A stretch of DNA of 64,000 bases from Sulfolobus sp. S-194 (GCF_012222305.1 NZ_CP035730.1:434001-498000), one strand, 5' to 3'. Positions 7,680-20,447 are shown, numbered from the stretch's first letter. Numbers and translations: made by a program. Notes: generated by a model not told the origin, from the letters alone.

Positions 7680-8969
7680 ATGTATAGAAGTCATTTCATT
7701 GCTGATGTAACCCCAGAATATGATGGAAAAGAAGTAATATGGGCTGGATGGGTTCATCTTTTGCGTGACTTAGGCGGGAAGAAATTTATAATACTTAGAG
7801 ATAAGACCGGCTTAGGCCAAGTAGTAGTAGATAAAAGTTCTAGTGCTTTTATCATATCGCAAGAACTTACACAAGAAAGTGTTATCCAGGTAAGAGGTAT
7901 AGTAAAAGCTGATAAAAGAGCTCCTAGAGGAATTGAACTTCATGCAGAAGAGATAACTTTGCTAAGTAAAGCAAAAGCACCTTTACCTTTAGATGTTTCT
8001 GGTAAAGTAAAAGCTGATATAGACACTAGGCTAAGAGAGAGAGTATTAGATTTAAGAAGACAAGAAATGCAAGCAGTAATAAAAATCCAATCTTTAGCAT
8101 TAAAGGCTTTTAGAGAAACATTATATAAAGAAGGATTTATTGAAATTTTTACCCCAAAGATTATAGCATCAGCTACTGAGGGGGGTGCACAATTATTTCC
8201 CGTGATATACTTTGGTAAGGAAGCATTTTTAGCGCAAAGCCCACAGCTTTATAAAGAACTTATGGCTGGAGTAGTAGAAAGAGTTTTTGAAGTTGCTCCT
8301 GCATGGAGAGCTGAAGAATCTGATACACCATTTCATTTAGCAGAATTTATTAGTATGGATGTAGAAATGGCATTTGCTGATTATAACGATGTAATGCAAC
8401 TTTTAGAGAAAATATTGTACAATATTGTAAAGACCATAAAAGAAGAAGGAAAAGAAGAGCTAAAAATTCTAAGTTATGATCCACCAGAAGTAAAGATCCC
8501 TATTAAAAGATTAAAGTATATTGAGGCAATAGAAATCTTGAGAAGTAAAGGATACAATATTAAATTTGGAGATGATATAGGAACACCAGAATTAAGAATA
8601 CTTAATGAGGAACTAAAAGAGGATTTATATTTCATTATTGACTGGCCTTCGGACGCAAGACCATTCTATACCAAAAGTAAAAGTGAGAACCCAGAGCTAA
8701 GCGAAAGTTTTGATTTAATCTATAAATTCTTAGAAATAGTATCAGGAAGTACTAGAAATCATAAGAGAGAAATACTAGAAGAAACACTAAAGAAAAAAGG
8801 ATTGAAACCAGAGAGCTTCGAGTTTTTCCTAAAATGGTTTGATTATGGCATGCCACCTCACGCTGGATTTGGAATGGGACTAGCAAGACTAATGGTAATG
8901 TTAACGGGAATTCAGAGCGTTAAGGAAATAGTTCCCTTCCCAAGAGATAAGAAAAGACTAACACCCTAA
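7680..8969 (+). CDS. aspS: Aspartyl-tRNA synthetase, probably non-discriminating (Asp/Asn)
   Basis: 429 residues, the usual length for archaeal AspRS. An N-terminal OB-fold anticodon domain (about 1-110) is followed by a class II core: motif 2 around [12 protein letters not shown] and motif 3 as [15 protein letters not shown] at the C-terminus. The enzyme charges tRNA-Asp with aspartate. In the anticodon-binding region the sequence [11 protein letters not shown] has His where discriminating archaeal enzymes carry a conserved Trp, and RAPRGIEL has a Pro in the second specificity loop. Both point to a non-discriminating enzyme that also makes Asp-tRNA-Asn for the GatCAB amidotransferase; the S. 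tokodaii enzyme is known to be of this type. The 3' end overlaps convergent truD by 4 bp. Confidence 0.96.
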   Translation: MYRSHFIADVTPEYDGKEVIWAGWVHLLRDLGGKKFIILRDKTGLGQVVVDKSSSAFIISQELTQESVIQVRGIVKADKRAPRGIELHAEEITLLSKAKAPLPLDVSGKVKADIDTRLRERVLDLRRQEMQAVIKIQSLALKAFRETLYKEGFIEIFTPKIIASATEGGAQLFPVIYFGKEAFLAQSPQLYKELMAGVVERVFEVAPAWRAEESDTPFHLAEFISMDVEMAFADYNDVMQLLEKILYNIVKTIKEEGKEELKILSYDPPEVKIPIKRLKYIEAIEILRSKGYNIKFGDDIGTPELRILNEELKEDLYFIIDWPSDARPFYTKSKSENPELSESFDLIYKFLEIVSGSTRNHKREILEETLKKKGLKPESFEFFLKWFDYGMPPHAGFGMGLARLMVMLTGIQSVKEIVPFPRDKKRLTP

Positions 8970-10057
8970 GTAAAAAGTCTTGGATCGGTTCTTGCAATCT
9001 CTCTTATAACAATAGTTGCATAAATTCCACGATCTAAAGCGAATGTAATTTTTTTATCTTTTATGGTTAAATTTCTAATTAGAGTGTATGCCTTTCTTAT
9101 AAGGTCCTTAACATTTAGTTTTAGTTCCTTAATCTTAAAATTAGTATTTACTAGGCCTTCTTCTCTAAATATTTCTTTACAAATAGTATCACAATTTTCA
9201 TATGATGTTGGAATTTTTATTATTAAATTCTCATCTATCTTAGTAGGATCTATTATCCTTGATAGATACTTATTAAATAAATATGATTGGTAAGCTTCTA
9301 TGTAAAATATAAGTGGAGTTTGTAAATTTCTTAATATATTAAAGTAATTCTCATTTCTAAGAAGAAGTTTAATAGCTATTCTTTCATCTCTAAACCTTTT
9401 AGGAAATAATTCTAGTGCTTCTTTAAGATCGCCTTTCATATAAGCGTATCTAGCTTTTTTTACAGGTTCACTTTCGCTTTCGAAAGGATATCCTATTAAA
9501 AAATCAATAGTATTTTGCCATTCTCTCAATACTAACATTTTACCTATAACGTGAGTTATGGGTCTTTTTGTGCCAAATCGTTGATAACCTATATAAGATG
9601 GCAAATATTTCATGCTTCTTAGTCTATTTACTCTTTTCTCAAGTTCTTTAATATCATCTGTTTCTATCTCTATCTCAAATATGTTCCCAGTATGATTAAA
9701 TTTAGAATTGCTATAACCTAAGAAGGTTAAAATAAACTTGTCATTTTCATACTTCTCAATAATATTTTTTACATTAGTTGTATAAACAATTTGTTCTGTA
9801 ATAGCATTTGTATCCTTAATTCCTATATAATGTATTTTGCTATGTAATATTTTTGATATTTCACTTATCACAGTAAAATGATCTATTCCTTGCTTTCTAA
9901 GTAAATATACAGCATATTTGCCTTGTATGGAACCTTTCCATTCAGAAGCAGGTTTATAAGAGATCTCCTCAATAACCTTAAAACCATAGGGTCTATTAAT
10001 AAAAACCTTCAGTGGACCCCAATCTTCATCTATAAAATACTTCTCCATCCCAAGCAT
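8966..10057 (-). CDS. truD: tRNA pseudouridine synthase TruD
   Basis: 363 residues. The TruD signature [11 protein letters not shown] (about residues 98-108) contains the catalytic Asp that attacks uridine; [12 protein letters not shown] and the C-terminal [12 protein letters not shown] segment are also typical of the family, which modifies U13 of tRNAs (and U35 in some archaeal tRNA-Tyr). Downstream of the catalytic domain is the TRUD insertion domain (roughly residues 150-280). Two start codons are close together (10057 and 10048). It is transcribed towards aspS, with the 3' ends overlapping. Confidence 0.92.
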   Translation of the reverse strand: MLGMEKYFIDEDWGPLKVFINRPYGFKVIEEISYKPASEWKGSIQGKYAVYLLRKQGIDHFTVISEISKILHSKIHYIGIKDTNAITEQIVYTTNVKNIIEKYENDKFILTFLGYSNSKFNHTGNIFEIEIETDDIKELEKRVNRLRSMKYLPSYIGYQRFGTKRPITHVIGKMLVLREWQNTIDFLIGYPFESESEPVKKARYAYMKGDLKEALELFPKRFRDERIAIKLLLRNENYFNILRNLQTPLIFYIEAYQSYLFNKYLSRIIDPTKIDENLIIKIPTSYENCDTICKEIFREEGLVNTNFKIKELKLNVKDLIRKAYTLIRNLTIKDKKITFALDRGIYATIVIREIARTDPRLFT

Positions 10058-10231
10058 TATATCTATTGGATGTGGTGTAGTTACCAGTTAACTTCGCCTA
10101 AAGTAGTGATAAAATATTCGCAGACTTAAAGTTTTTACTGAATATTCAACTTAATTTAAATATTATTACATAATTTCCAATTATAAGCAAACGGATTTCA
10201 TCTACTAATTAAAGATTTTAATTAATAAAAA

Positions 10232-10600
10232 TTAAAGAAGTTTTAGGTCCCCAGTTATCTTATCAACTAATTCTGCAGGGGCTGGCCCAATTCCTAGACA
10301 AGTTACTGTTCCAGGTTCTATCTGCGTTTTTCCAGCATCTTGTATTATAATTGTTGGTAAATTCAGTTCTATAGCTTTTTCATATCTTTTATTTAATTCA
10401 TCGAGGTTAGAAACTTTAACAACTATTTTAGGTTGCCCTTCTTCTAACCATGTATATAACCATTCTTTCCAAAGACTATTACTAGAATTTAAAATATCAA
10501 GAACTAATGAAACAGCTGCATGAGCGACTTGAGCAGCTATTTTACCTTTTCCCATATCTAAATCCGTCCTTACGACTATTACCATTTTAGTAGCCATCAA
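10232..10600 (-). CDS. pth2: Peptidyl-tRNA hydrolase, archaeal/eukaryotic type (Pth2)
   Basis: 122 residues, the full length of the family. It shows the N-terminal signature VVRTDLDMGKGKIAAQVAHAAV with the catalytic His/Lys region, and the C-terminal GPGTV-like stretch as EPGTVTCLGIGP. It releases tRNA from peptidyl-tRNA that drops off ribosomes. It is divergent from the zinc-ribbon/EF-1beta pair across 42 bp. A second Met three codons in is an alternative start. Confidence 0.95.
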   Translation of the reverse strand: MMATKMVIVVRTDLDMGKGKIAAQVAHAAVSLVLDILNSSNSLWKEWLYTWLEEGQPKIVVKVSNLDELNKRYEKAIELNLPTIIIQDAGKTQIEPGTVTCLGIGPAPAELVDKITGDLKLL

Positions 10601-10642
10601 AAAGAGAGAATTTATAAACCAAATTAAAAACTATGTAATACA

Positions 10643-10846
10643 ATGAGTCTAAATTTCAGATTAAGTTTAAGAGAAGAGATTGAACCACCAGTATGCTCCA
10701 GTTGCGGAAAACTGATACACCCTAGAGAGAAAGGAGTTGAATTCTACTGCCCTAATTGTGGAGAAATAATTATAAGAAGATGCTATTATTGCAGAAAACA
10801 CATAGTGTCTTATACTTGTCCAAAATGTGGTTTTGAAGGACCATAA
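10643..10846 (+). CDS. Small zinc-ribbon protein preceding EF-1beta
   Basis: 67 residues with four CxxC knuckles: CSSC, CPNC, CYYC and CPKC, enough for two zinc sites. Archaeal genomes commonly place such a double zinc-ribbon protein immediately upstream of the EF-1beta gene; here the gap is 9 bp. It is likely an RNA- or protein-binding accessory of translation. The function of the family is inferred from context only. Confidence 0.85.
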   Translation: MSLNFRLSLREEIEPPVCSSCGKLIHPREKGVEFYCPNCGEIIIRRCYYCRKHIVSYTCPKCGFEGP

Positions 10847-10855
10847 GGTGATTAT

Positions 10856-11131
10856 ATGGCAGACGTTCTTGTAGTAGTAAAAGTATTCCCAGAAAGTGAT
10901 GAAGTGAATCTTGATAATTTATATGAAGAAATTGGTAAGAAACTACCCGCAGGATATAAGTTAGTAAGAAAAGAAACAGAGCCAATAGCTTATGGTTTAA
11001 AGGCATTAATTGCATATGTGCAAATGCCTGAAAATGTTGAGGGAGGAACTGATACATTAGAAGAGATAATAAACGGTATTCAAGGAGTAAGTCATGCTGA
11101 GGTAGTTGGTATTACAAGACTAGGTTTTTAA
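10856..11131 (+). CDS. ef1b: Translation elongation factor 1-beta (aEF1B)
   Basis: 91 residues, the full size of the archaeal factor. It catalyses GDP/GTP exchange on EF-1alpha. The sequence shows the ferredoxin-like fold of the catalytic domain: a first strand VLVVVKVFPES, the conserved IAYGLKAL segment, and a final strand around VVGITRLGF. It is co-transcribed with the zinc-ribbon gene. Confidence 0.95.
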   Translation: MADVLVVVKVFPESDEVNLDNLYEEIGKKLPAGYKLVRKETEPIAYGLKALIAYVQMPENVEGGTDTLEEIINGIQGVSHAEVVGITRLGF

Positions 11132-11136
11132 ATTAA

Positions 11137-13500
<2,364 letters not shown>

Positions 13501-13506
13501 AAATAA

Positions 13507-13737
13507 ATGTGGAGAGAAATTCCATTACATTACATTATTCTTGAAATTCTTAAAAAGAGAAATGCGCCTATTACAGATGAGGATTTATATAACGAAGTTA
13601 AGAAAAGCGTAAATTATGAGATATCTTTTTCTGATTTTTTAAAAGCATTAATGAAACTAGAAATTAGGGGATTTATTACAGTAACGTTAATAAGAGAGAA
13701 TGTAAGAATGATTAATTATATAGGTGAGAAGGAATAG
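13507..13737 (+). CDS. Small winged-helix-like protein upstream of FEN-1
   Basis: 76 residues. The sequence fits a winged helix: a helix with YIILEILKKRNAPI, a second helix ITDEDLYNEV, a recognition-like helix FSDFLKALMKLEIRG and a beta hairpin FITVTLIRENVRMINYI. It starts 6 bp after cdc48 and its TAG stop overlaps the first codon of FEN-1, so it is translated from the same message. It could regulate or escort its neighbours, but no function is known to me. Confidence 0.7.
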   Translation: MWREIPLHYIILEILKKRNAPITDEDLYNEVKKSVNYEISFSDFLKALMKLEIRGFITVTLIRENVRMINYIGEKE

Positions 13738-14795
13738 GAGTAGATCTTGCTGAACTTGTTGAAGAGGTAAAAAAGGAACTGTCTTTTGCTGAACTTAAAG
13801 GAAAGAAAATAAGTATTGATGCATATAATGCTCTTTATCAATTTTTGGCTGCGATAAGGCAACCAGATGGAACGCCATTAATGGATAGTCAAGGAAGGGT
13901 GACTAGCCATCTTAATGGATTATTTTATAGGACTATAAGTATCTTAGAGGAGGGGATTATACCTATTTATGTTTTTGATGGAAAACCGCCTGAACAAAAA
14001 GCTCAAGAACTGGAACGGAGAAAAAAAGTAAAAGAAGAAGCTGAAAAAAAGTTAGAGCAAGCCAAAGCTGAAGGAAACATAAAGACTAGTGAGTTTAAAA
14101 AATATGCTCAAATGAGTATTAGGCTTAGTAACGAAATGGCTGAAGAAAGTAAGGAATTACTAAAAGCTATGGGAATACCAGTAGTTCAAGCACCTTCAGA
14201 AGGCGAAGCAGAAGCGGCATATATAAATATTTTAGGCTTAAGTTGGGCAACTGCAAGCCAGGACTATGACTCACTTTTATTTGGTGCTAAAAGGTTAGTA
14301 AGAAATCTCACTTTATCTGGTAAAAGGAAACTTCCAGGGAAAGATGTATATGTAGAGATTAAACCGGAACTAATAGAACTAGATACTTTATTAAAAAAAT
14401 TGGGTTTAACCAGAGAACAATTAATAGACATCGGCATTATAGTTGGAACAGATTATAACCCAGATGGTATTAAAGGTTATGGTGTTAAAACTGCGTATAG
14501 AATTATTAAAAAATATGGCAGTTTAGAAAAAGCAATAGAAAAAGGAGAAATACCAAAAATTAAAGTTAACTTTAATGTCGAAGAGATAAGAAGTCTATTC
14601 TTAAACCCCCAAGTAGTAGAGCCTAAGGAAAATCTTGAACTAGCAGATTGTGATGATAATAAAATTTTGGATATATTAGTTAAAACACATGATTTTAACG
14701 AGGAAAGAGTAAAAAACGGAATAGAGAGATTAGAAAAAGCAAAGAGAGAAGCAAAAGGAGCTTCCCGCCAGACTGGACTTGATCAATGGTTTTGA
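13734..14795 (+). CDS. fen: Flap endonuclease 1 (FEN-1), apparent ATA start
   Basis: 353 residues if read from ATA at 13734. FEN-1 removes 5' flaps during Okazaki-fragment maturation and repair. The conserved N-terminus of archaeal FEN-1 is MGVDLAxLV, and here the DNA encodes IGVDLAELV starting with ATA; an in-frame TGA lies two codons upstream, and no ATG, GTG or TTG occurs until 13845, which would delete the first catalytic aspartate region. Active-site acids are in DAYNALYQF, VFDGKPPE, EGEAEAAY, SQDYDSLL and GTDYNPDG. The C-terminus QTGLDQWF is the PCNA-interacting PIP box. A GGTGAG Shine-Dalgarno motif lies 5 nt before the ATA, and ATA overlaps the previous stop codon as ATAG. Confidence 0.93.
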   Translation: MGVDLAELVEEVKKELSFAELKGKKISIDAYNALYQFLAAIRQPDGTPLMDSQGRVTSHLNGLFYRTISILEEGIIPIYVFDGKPPEQKAQELERRKKVKEEAEKKLEQAKAEGNIKTSEFKKYAQMSIRLSNEMAEESKELLKAMGIPVVQAPSEGEAEAAYINILGLSWATASQDYDSLLFGAKRLVRNLTLSGKRKLPGKDVYVEIKPELIELDTLLKKLGLTREQLIDIGIIVGTDYNPDGIKGYGVKTAYRIIKKYGSLEKAIEKGEIPKIKVNFNVEEIRSLFLNPQVVEPKENLELADCDDNKILDILVKTHDFNEERVKNGIERLEKAKREAKGASRQTGLDQWF

Positions 14796-14842
14796 TTAAC
14801 TAAATTTTCATGTACATAGCTTTTAAATTAAATAATTTTATA

Positions 14843-15499
14843 ATGATATTTGTGAACACTCATACTTTCATTCCATTATACCTTAATCTCACTAACTTTA
14901 ATGTCTTAGTTATAGGAGGAGGAAAAGTAGGGACTAAAAGAGCTTTGAACTTTTATGAACATGGAGCTAAAGTTACTGTTGTAAGTTTAAATTTCTCAGA
15001 AGAATTATTAAACAATAAGGATAAAATTTCATTAATAAAAAAGAATGCAAATGATTTAGATTTAAACTTTTTGGCGAACTTTGATATCATTATTACCGCT
15101 ACAAATGATAAAAATATTAACAGTAAATTATGTCATGAAGCAAAAAAATTAAAAAAGTTATGCAATAATCCTACTAATATAGAAGAATCCAATTTTATAG
15201 TACCTATATACTATACAGATGATGAGATATCAGTGGCTGTTACGACTTTCGGTAAATCTAGCTTATCATCAAAATACATTATTGAGCTCATTCGTAAAAA
15301 TATTCTTAGTGATGAAATTTATGAACTAGTAAAAGTAATGGAAACAGTCAAAGGGTTACTTAAGTTAGAAATAAACGATCCTTCAAAAAGGTTTATATAT
15401 TATAGTAAAATTTTTAATGATGAAATTTTTAGAAATTATATAAAAGAAAAGAAATTAGATTTAGCAATAGACAGAGCAAAGGTGATTATAAATGAGTGA
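14843..15499 (+). CDS. Precorrin-2 dehydrogenase (siroheme synthase N-terminal domain type)
   Basis: About 218 residues from ATG 14843 (an ATG at 14810 would add 11). The NAD-binding fold VLVIGGGKVGTKRALNFYEHGAKVTVVS is that of CysG-N/Met8/SirC, and CNNPTNIEESNFIVPIYY with SVAVTTFGKSS matches the family's downstream motifs. It oxidises precorrin-2 to sirohydrochlorin with NAD, committing uroporphyrinogen III derivatives to siroheme and, in archaea, to the alternative heme route. The stop overlaps the start of hemA by 8 bp; it opens the tetrapyrrole operon. Confidence 0.9.
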   Translation: MIFVNTHTFIPLYLNLTNFNVLVIGGGKVGTKRALNFYEHGAKVTVVSLNFSEELLNNKDKISLIKKNANDLDLNFLANFDIIITATNDKNINSKLCHEAKKLKKLCNNPTNIEESNFIVPIYYTDDEISVAVTTFGKSSLSSKYIIELIRKNILSDEIYELVKVMETVKGLLKLEINDPSKRFIYYSKIFNDEIFRNYIKEKKLDLAIDRAKVIINE

Positions 15500-16730
15500 T
15501 GAATACATAGATATAAACAATTACATAGCAGTAGTATATACGTACAAAACAGTTGGAATAAGTAAGTTATATGAACATTATGTTAAAGATCAAGAATTGT
15601 TATTACTGAAGGGACTAGTAAAGGGAGAGGTTAGCGTAATACAAACATGTAACAGAGCAGAAACATACTTATATACATATAACAAAGAAGAATTTAAGGA
15701 TTTTTTGCAGAAATTAGATGAAATTCATGGAAAACAGATTAGTAAAGATGCTATGATCTTAAAAGGAGAAGATGCTGTAAGGCATTTGTTTGAGGTAGCA
15801 TCAGGTTTAGACTCACTTGCTATAGGCGAGTACGAAATACTTAGACAATTGAAAGAAAGTATTGAAAAAAGTAAAAAACTTGGATTGAGCAATGAAAAAC
15901 TAGAGTTTCTTTTTAAAAATGCTATAAAAGTTGGAAGAAAAATTAGACAACAAACAGAAATTTCAAAAGGGAAAACTGGTATATATGCGTTAGCTGTTGA
16001 ATATGCTAAACATGTATCAAATAATAACATGGACAGTGTCAAAATTGCTATAGTAGGAGCCGGAGAAATTGGAAATAAATTGGCTTTAATGTTGAAGAAT
16101 GAAGGAGCTCAAAATGTTACAATATTTAACAGAACATACGAAAAGGCTTTAGAAGTTGCCAATAGGTATGGTTTTAAAGCAGAACCATTAGATTTTGATA
16201 AAATAAATAATTATGATATTGTATTTGTTGCAATATACTATGATAAAAAGATAAATCTCCTAAATCCTAGACTAGTAATTGATCTTTCTGTTCCTCAGAT
16301 TGTTTTAGGTAACAATGTTATTACATTAGAAAATTTGAGATCTATCTCAGAGAAAATAATGGAGACAAAAATATCAAGTTTGCAAAAGGCCGAGGAACTA
16401 ATACAGATAGAAATAGAGAATTTTAAGAATGAAATTATTAAATATAATCAAAATAGACTTATTTCTAAATTTATGAAAAGAATAGAAGATATTAGAGAAG
16501 CTGAAATAAATAGAGCTTATGCAGAAATTTTAAAACATGCTGATGATAAAGAAGAGATAAAGAATATTATTGATAAAATGACTAATTCAATGCTTAAAAA
16601 GATCTTTTCACCGCTTTTTGAAACCGTTAGAAAAAATGAAGATATGGCAAATTACATTAATAACATCTTCGAAATATTAAGTAATGGTAACATTTCCAAC
16701 TCTAAGACCGAGGAGACTAAGGAAAAATAA
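15492..16730 (+). CDS. hemA: Glutamyl-tRNA reductase
   Basis: 412 residues. The catalytic cysteine is in QTCNRAETYLY (about residue 50) and the family signature is HLFEVASGLDSLAIGEYEILRQ. The NADPH-binding fold follows with IAIVGAGEIGNKLA (about 185-198), and the C-terminal part is a long helical dimerisation domain. It reduces the glutamate of Glu-tRNA to glutamate-1-semialdehyde, the first step of the C5 pathway to 5-aminolevulinate. It is third-last to none in the reaction order: its product is used by hemL two genes downstream. Its end overlaps hemB by 47 bp. Confidence 0.96.
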   Translation: MSDEYIDINNYIAVVYTYKTVGISKLYEHYVKDQELLLLKGLVKGEVSVIQTCNRAETYLYTYNKEEFKDFLQKLDEIHGKQISKDAMILKGEDAVRHLFEVASGLDSLAIGEYEILRQLKESIEKSKKLGLSNEKLEFLFKNAIKVGRKIRQQTEISKGKTGIYALAVEYAKHVSNNNMDSVKIAIVGAGEIGNKLALMLKNEGAQNVTIFNRTYEKALEVANRYGFKAEPLDFDKINNYDIVFVAIYYDKKINLLNPRLVIDLSVPQIVLGNNVITLENLRSISEKIMETKISSLQKAEELIQIEIENFKNEIIKYNQNRLISKFMKRIEDIREAEINRAYAEILKHADDKEEIKNIIDKMTNSMLKKIFSPLFETVRKNEDMANYINNIFEILSNGNISNSKTEETKEK

Positions 16731-17694
16731 GTTAATAAGAGATTTAGTAGCAGAAACAAATTTAACTACTTCTGGGTTAATACAGCCTATTTTCATAAAA
16801 GAAAATATAAATGAACCCGAAAAGATAGAGAGTATGCCTGGTGTTTATAGATATCCACCTAATGATCACTTAATAAAATTTATCGAAGAAGTTTATAGTT
16901 CTGGTGTAAGGAATTTTATCCTCTTCGGAATACCCTCATTTAAAGATGAATTTGCATCATCAGCATATGATAAAAATGGAATAATACAAAAATCACTAAG
17001 ACTGCTTAGACAAACTTTCGGAGAAAAAATATTACTAATTACTGATGAATGTACAGATGAATATACGTCTCACGGGCATTGTGGGATTATTACACAAAAA
17101 GATGGAAAACTTTGTGTGAACAATGACGAAAGCCTAAAAGTTCATGCGCTGATTGCAGTTAGTCAAGCCGAGGCAGGAGCTGATATTATAGCACCTTCAT
17201 CAATGATGGATGGTGTTGTTGGAGCTATTAGGAAGGCATTAGATGAAGCGGGTTTCACGGATACCGCAATAATGTCGTATAGTGTAAAATATGCATCAAC
17301 GTTTTATTCACCTTTTAGAGAGGCAGCATATTCTAAACCGTCTTTCGGCGATAGAAGAGGATACCAAATGGATCCAAGAAACGCCTTTGAAGCATTAAAG
17401 GAGGCTAGTTTAGATATAGAGGAAGGTGCTGATATTTTGATGGTTAAACCTGCCCATACATATTTAGATGTAATAAGATTAGTGAAAGACCACTTTCCAG
17501 AATATCCGCTAGCTGCATATCATGTTAGTGGTGAATATAGTATGATAAAGGCAGCTGCAATTAATGGATGGATAGACGAAAAGACTGCAGTCTTAGAAAT
17601 TACTACTGCAATAAAAAGGGCAGGGGCTGATTTAATCATTACTTATTATGCTAACGATATTGCTAGATGGATAAAGGAAGGTGTACCTTTTTGA
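16684..17694 (+). CDS. hemB: Delta-aminolevulinic acid dehydratase (porphobilinogen synthase)
   Basis: 336 residues. The start ATG at 16684 gives the expected N-terminus [13 protein letters not shown] cysteine-rich metal loop is seen as [16 protein letters not shown]; the two Schiff-base lysines lie in MSYSVKYAS and [22 protein letters not shown] is a family motif. It condenses two aminolevulinates to porphobilinogen. The 47-bp overlap with hemA is long but each protein is complete, so both frames are used there. The stop overlaps the TTG start of hemL. Confidence 0.96.
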   Translation: MVTFPTLRPRRLRKNKLIRDLVAETNLTTSGLIQPIFIKENINEPEKIESMPGVYRYPPNDHLIKFIEEVYSSGVRNFILFGIPSFKDEFASSAYDKNGIIQKSLRLLRQTFGEKILLITDECTDEYTSHGHCGIITQKDGKLCVNNDESLKVHALIAVSQAEAGADIIAPSSMMDGVVGAIRKALDEAGFTDTAIMSYSVKYASTFYSPFREAAYSKPSFGDRRGYQMDPRNAFEALKEASLDIEEGADILMVKPAHTYLDVIRLVKDHFPEYPLAAYHVSGEYSMIKAAAINGWIDEKTAVLEITTAIKRAGADLIITYYANDIARWIKEGVPF

Positions 17695-18950
17695 GCGAAA
17701 ATTTTTGGAAGAAAGCCTTAGAAATATTTGCTGGAGGAGTAAATAGTCCAGTTAGAGCAGCAGTAAAGCCATTCCCCTTTTATGTAGAAAAGGGTGAAGG
17801 AGCATTTCTTTATACAGTAGATGGACAAAGGTTAATAGATTACGTTCTTGGATATGGTCCATTAATATTAGGCCATGCACACCCATATGTTAAAGAGAAG
17901 ATAATAGAACAAGTAGAAAAAGGCTGGTTATATGGAACTCCTAGTAAAAAGGAAATTGAATTAGCTGAAAAAATAAGATCTCATATACCCTCTGCTGAAA
18001 AGATTAGATTTGTTAACAGCGGTACTGAAGCAACAATGCTAGCAATACGTTTAGCTAGAGGATATACGAGAAGAGAAAAAATATTAAAATTTGACGGAAA
18101 TTATCACGGGGCTCATGATTATGCTTTAATAAATGCTGGTAGTGCTGTATCAGAGTTTAATGTTATAATATCGTCTGGCATTCCTACTTCGATAATTAAT
18201 ACTGTCATAGTATGCAAATACAATGATCTTGACTGCGTAGAAAAACATCTTAAAACTGAGGAAATAGCCGGAGTTATAGTTGAGCCGGTAATGGGGAATA
18301 TGGGAGTGATTTTACCAGAACAAGAGTTCCTCAATGGATTAAGAGAACTTACGAAAACATATAATACTGTACTTATATTTGATGAAGTAATAACTGGTTT
18401 CAGATTAGGACTTAGTGGTGCACAAGGATATTTTAAGGTAACTCCAGATTTAACTACTTTAGGAAAGATTATTGGTGGTGGCTTACCAATAGGTGCAGTT
18501 ACTGGAAAAAAAGAAATTATGAGCAATCTTACCCCAGAGGGAAAAGTATTTAACGCTGGTACATTTAATGCTAATCCTCTTACAATGGTTGCAGGAATAG
18601 CTACAATAGAAGTTTTAGAGAAGACAAAGGCATATGATATGGCTAATAAAGCTTCAAAGGAAATAGTAGAAGAACTTGATAATTCTTTGTCTAAAAAGAA
18701 TTTTAAGTATACTATAAATAGAATACAAAGTATGTTCCAATTCTTTATAGGTGTAAGTAAAGTAAGTAATGCTGATGATGCTAGGTTAGCTAATAAAGAT
18801 CTTTATGCAAAGATTCACGAAAAACTGCTAAAACTAGGCGTTTTCATTCCTCCTAGCCAATTTGAAACAATATTTACATCTAGTTCGCACTATGATGAAG
18901 TAGTAAATCTTACTATTGAAGCAATTCATAAGGTGGTTAGCGAAATATGA
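17691..18950 (+). CDS. hemL: Glutamate-1-semialdehyde 2,1-aminomutase
   Basis: 419 residues from TTG at 17691, which overlaps the hemB stop (TTTGA). The sequence is a fold-type I PLP enzyme: GGVNSPVRA near the start, [28 protein letters not shown], and the PLP lysine in [14 protein letters not shown]. It converts glutamate-1-semialdehyde to 5-aminolevulinate. An upstream in-frame ATG at 17667 would add 8 residues encoded inside hemB and is less likely. The end overlaps hemC by 4 bp. Confidence 0.96.
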   Translation: MSENFWKKALEIFAGGVNSPVRAAVKPFPFYVEKGEGAFLYTVDGQRLIDYVLGYGPLILGHAHPYVKEKIIEQVEKGWLYGTPSKKEIELAEKIRSHIPSAEKIRFVNSGTEATMLAIRLARGYTRREKILKFDGNYHGAHDYALINAGSAVSEFNVIISSGIPTSIINTVIVCKYNDLDCVEKHLKTEEIAGVIVEPVMGNMGVILPEQEFLNGLRELTKTYNTVLIFDEVITGFRLGLSGAQGYFKVTPDLTTLGKIIGGGLPIGAVTGKKEIMSNLTPEGKVFNAGTFNANPLTMVAGIATIEVLEKTKAYDMANKASKEIVEELDNSLSKKNFKYTINRIQSMFQFFIGVSKVSNADDARLANKDLYAKIHEKLLKLGVFIPPSQFETIFTSSSHYDEVVNLTIEAIHKVVSEI

Positions 18951-19831
18951 GAATAAGAATAGCAGCTAGAGGTAGTAAACTAAGTAGAATTCAAGTGATG
19001 ATGGTTGAAAATTATTTACATAAATTAGGCATAGAAACTGAATTTGTAGAAGTTAAAACTAGAGCTGATTTATTCCAGAACGAACCTTTATCTAAACTAG
19101 GTAAAGGCGTATTCGAAAAAGAAGTAAATCAAGCAGTTTTAGATAATAAGGCCGATGTAGCTGTTCATAGTATGAAGGATATCTTAACTGAGATTTCAGA
19201 AAACTTGGAAATTTATGCTGTATTACCTAGAGATCCCCCTTTTGATATTTTAATCTCGAGAAAAAATTTATTTGATCTAGAACCAAATTCGATTATAGGG
19301 ACTAGCAGTATTAGAAGGAGAAATTTTCTGACTTTTTATAGAAATGATCTTAATATTAAGGATTTGAGAGGAAATATAGATACTAGATTAAAGAAATATT
19401 TTGAAGGTAAATATGACGGCATTATAATAGCTGAGGCTTCAATATATAGGTTAAAAGAGCAGGTTCAGTATTATAGGTTAGATCCTCATTTCTTTACTCC
19501 AGAAGCTAATCAAGGTATTATAGTAGTCTTAGGAAGAAAAAAAGATGAAACAATAAAGAAAATATTTAATGAAATAAATGATAAAGATACATTAGAAATT
19601 GCTATTGCTGAAAGAAAAGCATTAAGTATTGTAGGGGGTGGATGCCATTCACCAATTGGAGTTTATTTTGAAAAATATGATAAAGATTTCCATGGAATAA
19701 TCAGCTCTTCATTTGGTAAGAAAAAGATCACGATAGAAGAGTACTTTCATAATATGACTCCTTATGAAGCAGGTGAATTATTAGGTAAAAGATTCTTGGA
19801 GGAAATAAAAAATGAAGGTATTATTCCTTAG
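18947..19831 (+). CDS. hemC: Hydroxymethylbilane synthase (porphobilinogen deaminase)
   Basis: 294 residues. It starts ATGAG overlapping the hemL stop. Motifs are [12 protein letters not shown] at the N-terminus, [25 protein letters not shown] and GGGCHSPIG, where the Cys carries the dipyrromethane cofactor. It polymerises four porphobilinogens to hydroxymethylbilane. The family is about 300 residues, so it is complete. It overlaps hemD by 20 bp. Confidence 0.96.
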   Translation: MRIRIAARGSKLSRIQVMMVENYLHKLGIETEFVEVKTRADLFQNEPLSKLGKGVFEKEVNQAVLDNKADVAVHSMKDILTEISENLEIYAVLPRDPPFDILISRKNLFDLEPNSIIGTSSIRRRNFLTFYRNDLNIKDLRGNIDTRLKKYFEGKYDGIIIAEASIYRLKEQVQYYRLDPHFFTPEANQGIIVVLGRKKDETIKKIFNEINDKDTLEIAIAERKALSIVGGGCHSPIGVYFEKYDKDFHGIISSSFGKKKITIEEYFHNMTPYEAGELLGKRFLEEIKNEGIIP

Positions 19832-20447
19832 ACCTGAAGGATCTAATATTCCTTATAGTAAGAATTTTATTGAAATTAGTATTTTAAAACCTGAATGTAT
19901 AAATTATTCTGCTAATCTACATGAGATAGATGGCCTTGGGTTCACGAGTATTAATGCTGTAAGATGTTTTAAAGAGTTTGACAAAATTGAAAGAAAGACT
20001 ATATTCGCCGTAGGACCTAGTACATTGGAAGAGTTAACTAAGCGTAATATTAAAAAGGTGATTATACCAGAAGAATACACTGTAGAAAATCTAGTAAAAT
20101 TAATGAAACAGAATACTAAAAATCCACTTCTAGTTAGGAGTTTGATAGCAATAGATAACAGTTTAGACATTAAGCAAATTGCTGATTATAAGTTAAAAGT
20201 AGATTTACAAAAACTAGAAGAAGCTAAAGAATTAATTGAAAAATGTAAAGTTGATATAATAGTTTTAACTAGCTCTTATATAGCCAGTTTAGTGAAAGAT
20301 TTTATAAAAGATTGTGAAATAATAGTAAGTATAGGTCCGTCTACATCTAAAGCAGTTAAAGGTAAGAAAAACATATATGAAGCGAAAGAGCATGATATGA
20401 AAGGAATTTTAAAATTATTAAAAGAATTGGGTGCTTATGATGGATGA
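19812..20447 (+). CDS. hemD: Uroporphyrinogen-III synthase
   Basis: 211 residues. The family is poorly conserved, but position directly after hemC, two-domain size and the motifs [14 protein letters not shown] and [11 protein letters not shown], with a Gly-Pro-Ser-Thr turn IGPSTSKAV, fit HemD. It closes hydroxymethylbilane with inversion of ring D to make uroporphyrinogen III, the branch point that feeds the precorrin-2 dehydrogenase encoded first in this operon. It is slightly shorter than the usual 240-260 residues. Its end overlaps the next small gene. Confidence 0.88.
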   Translation: MKVLFLRPEGSNIPYSKNFIEISILKPECINYSANLHEIDGLGFTSINAVRCFKEFDKIERKTIFAVGPSTLEELTKRNIKKVIIPEEYTVENLVKLMKQNTKNPLLVRSLIAIDNSLDIKQIADYKLKVDLQKLEEAKELIEKCKVDIIVLTSSYIASLVKDFIKDCEIIVSIGPSTSKAVKGKKNIYEAKEHDMKGILKLLKELGAYDG

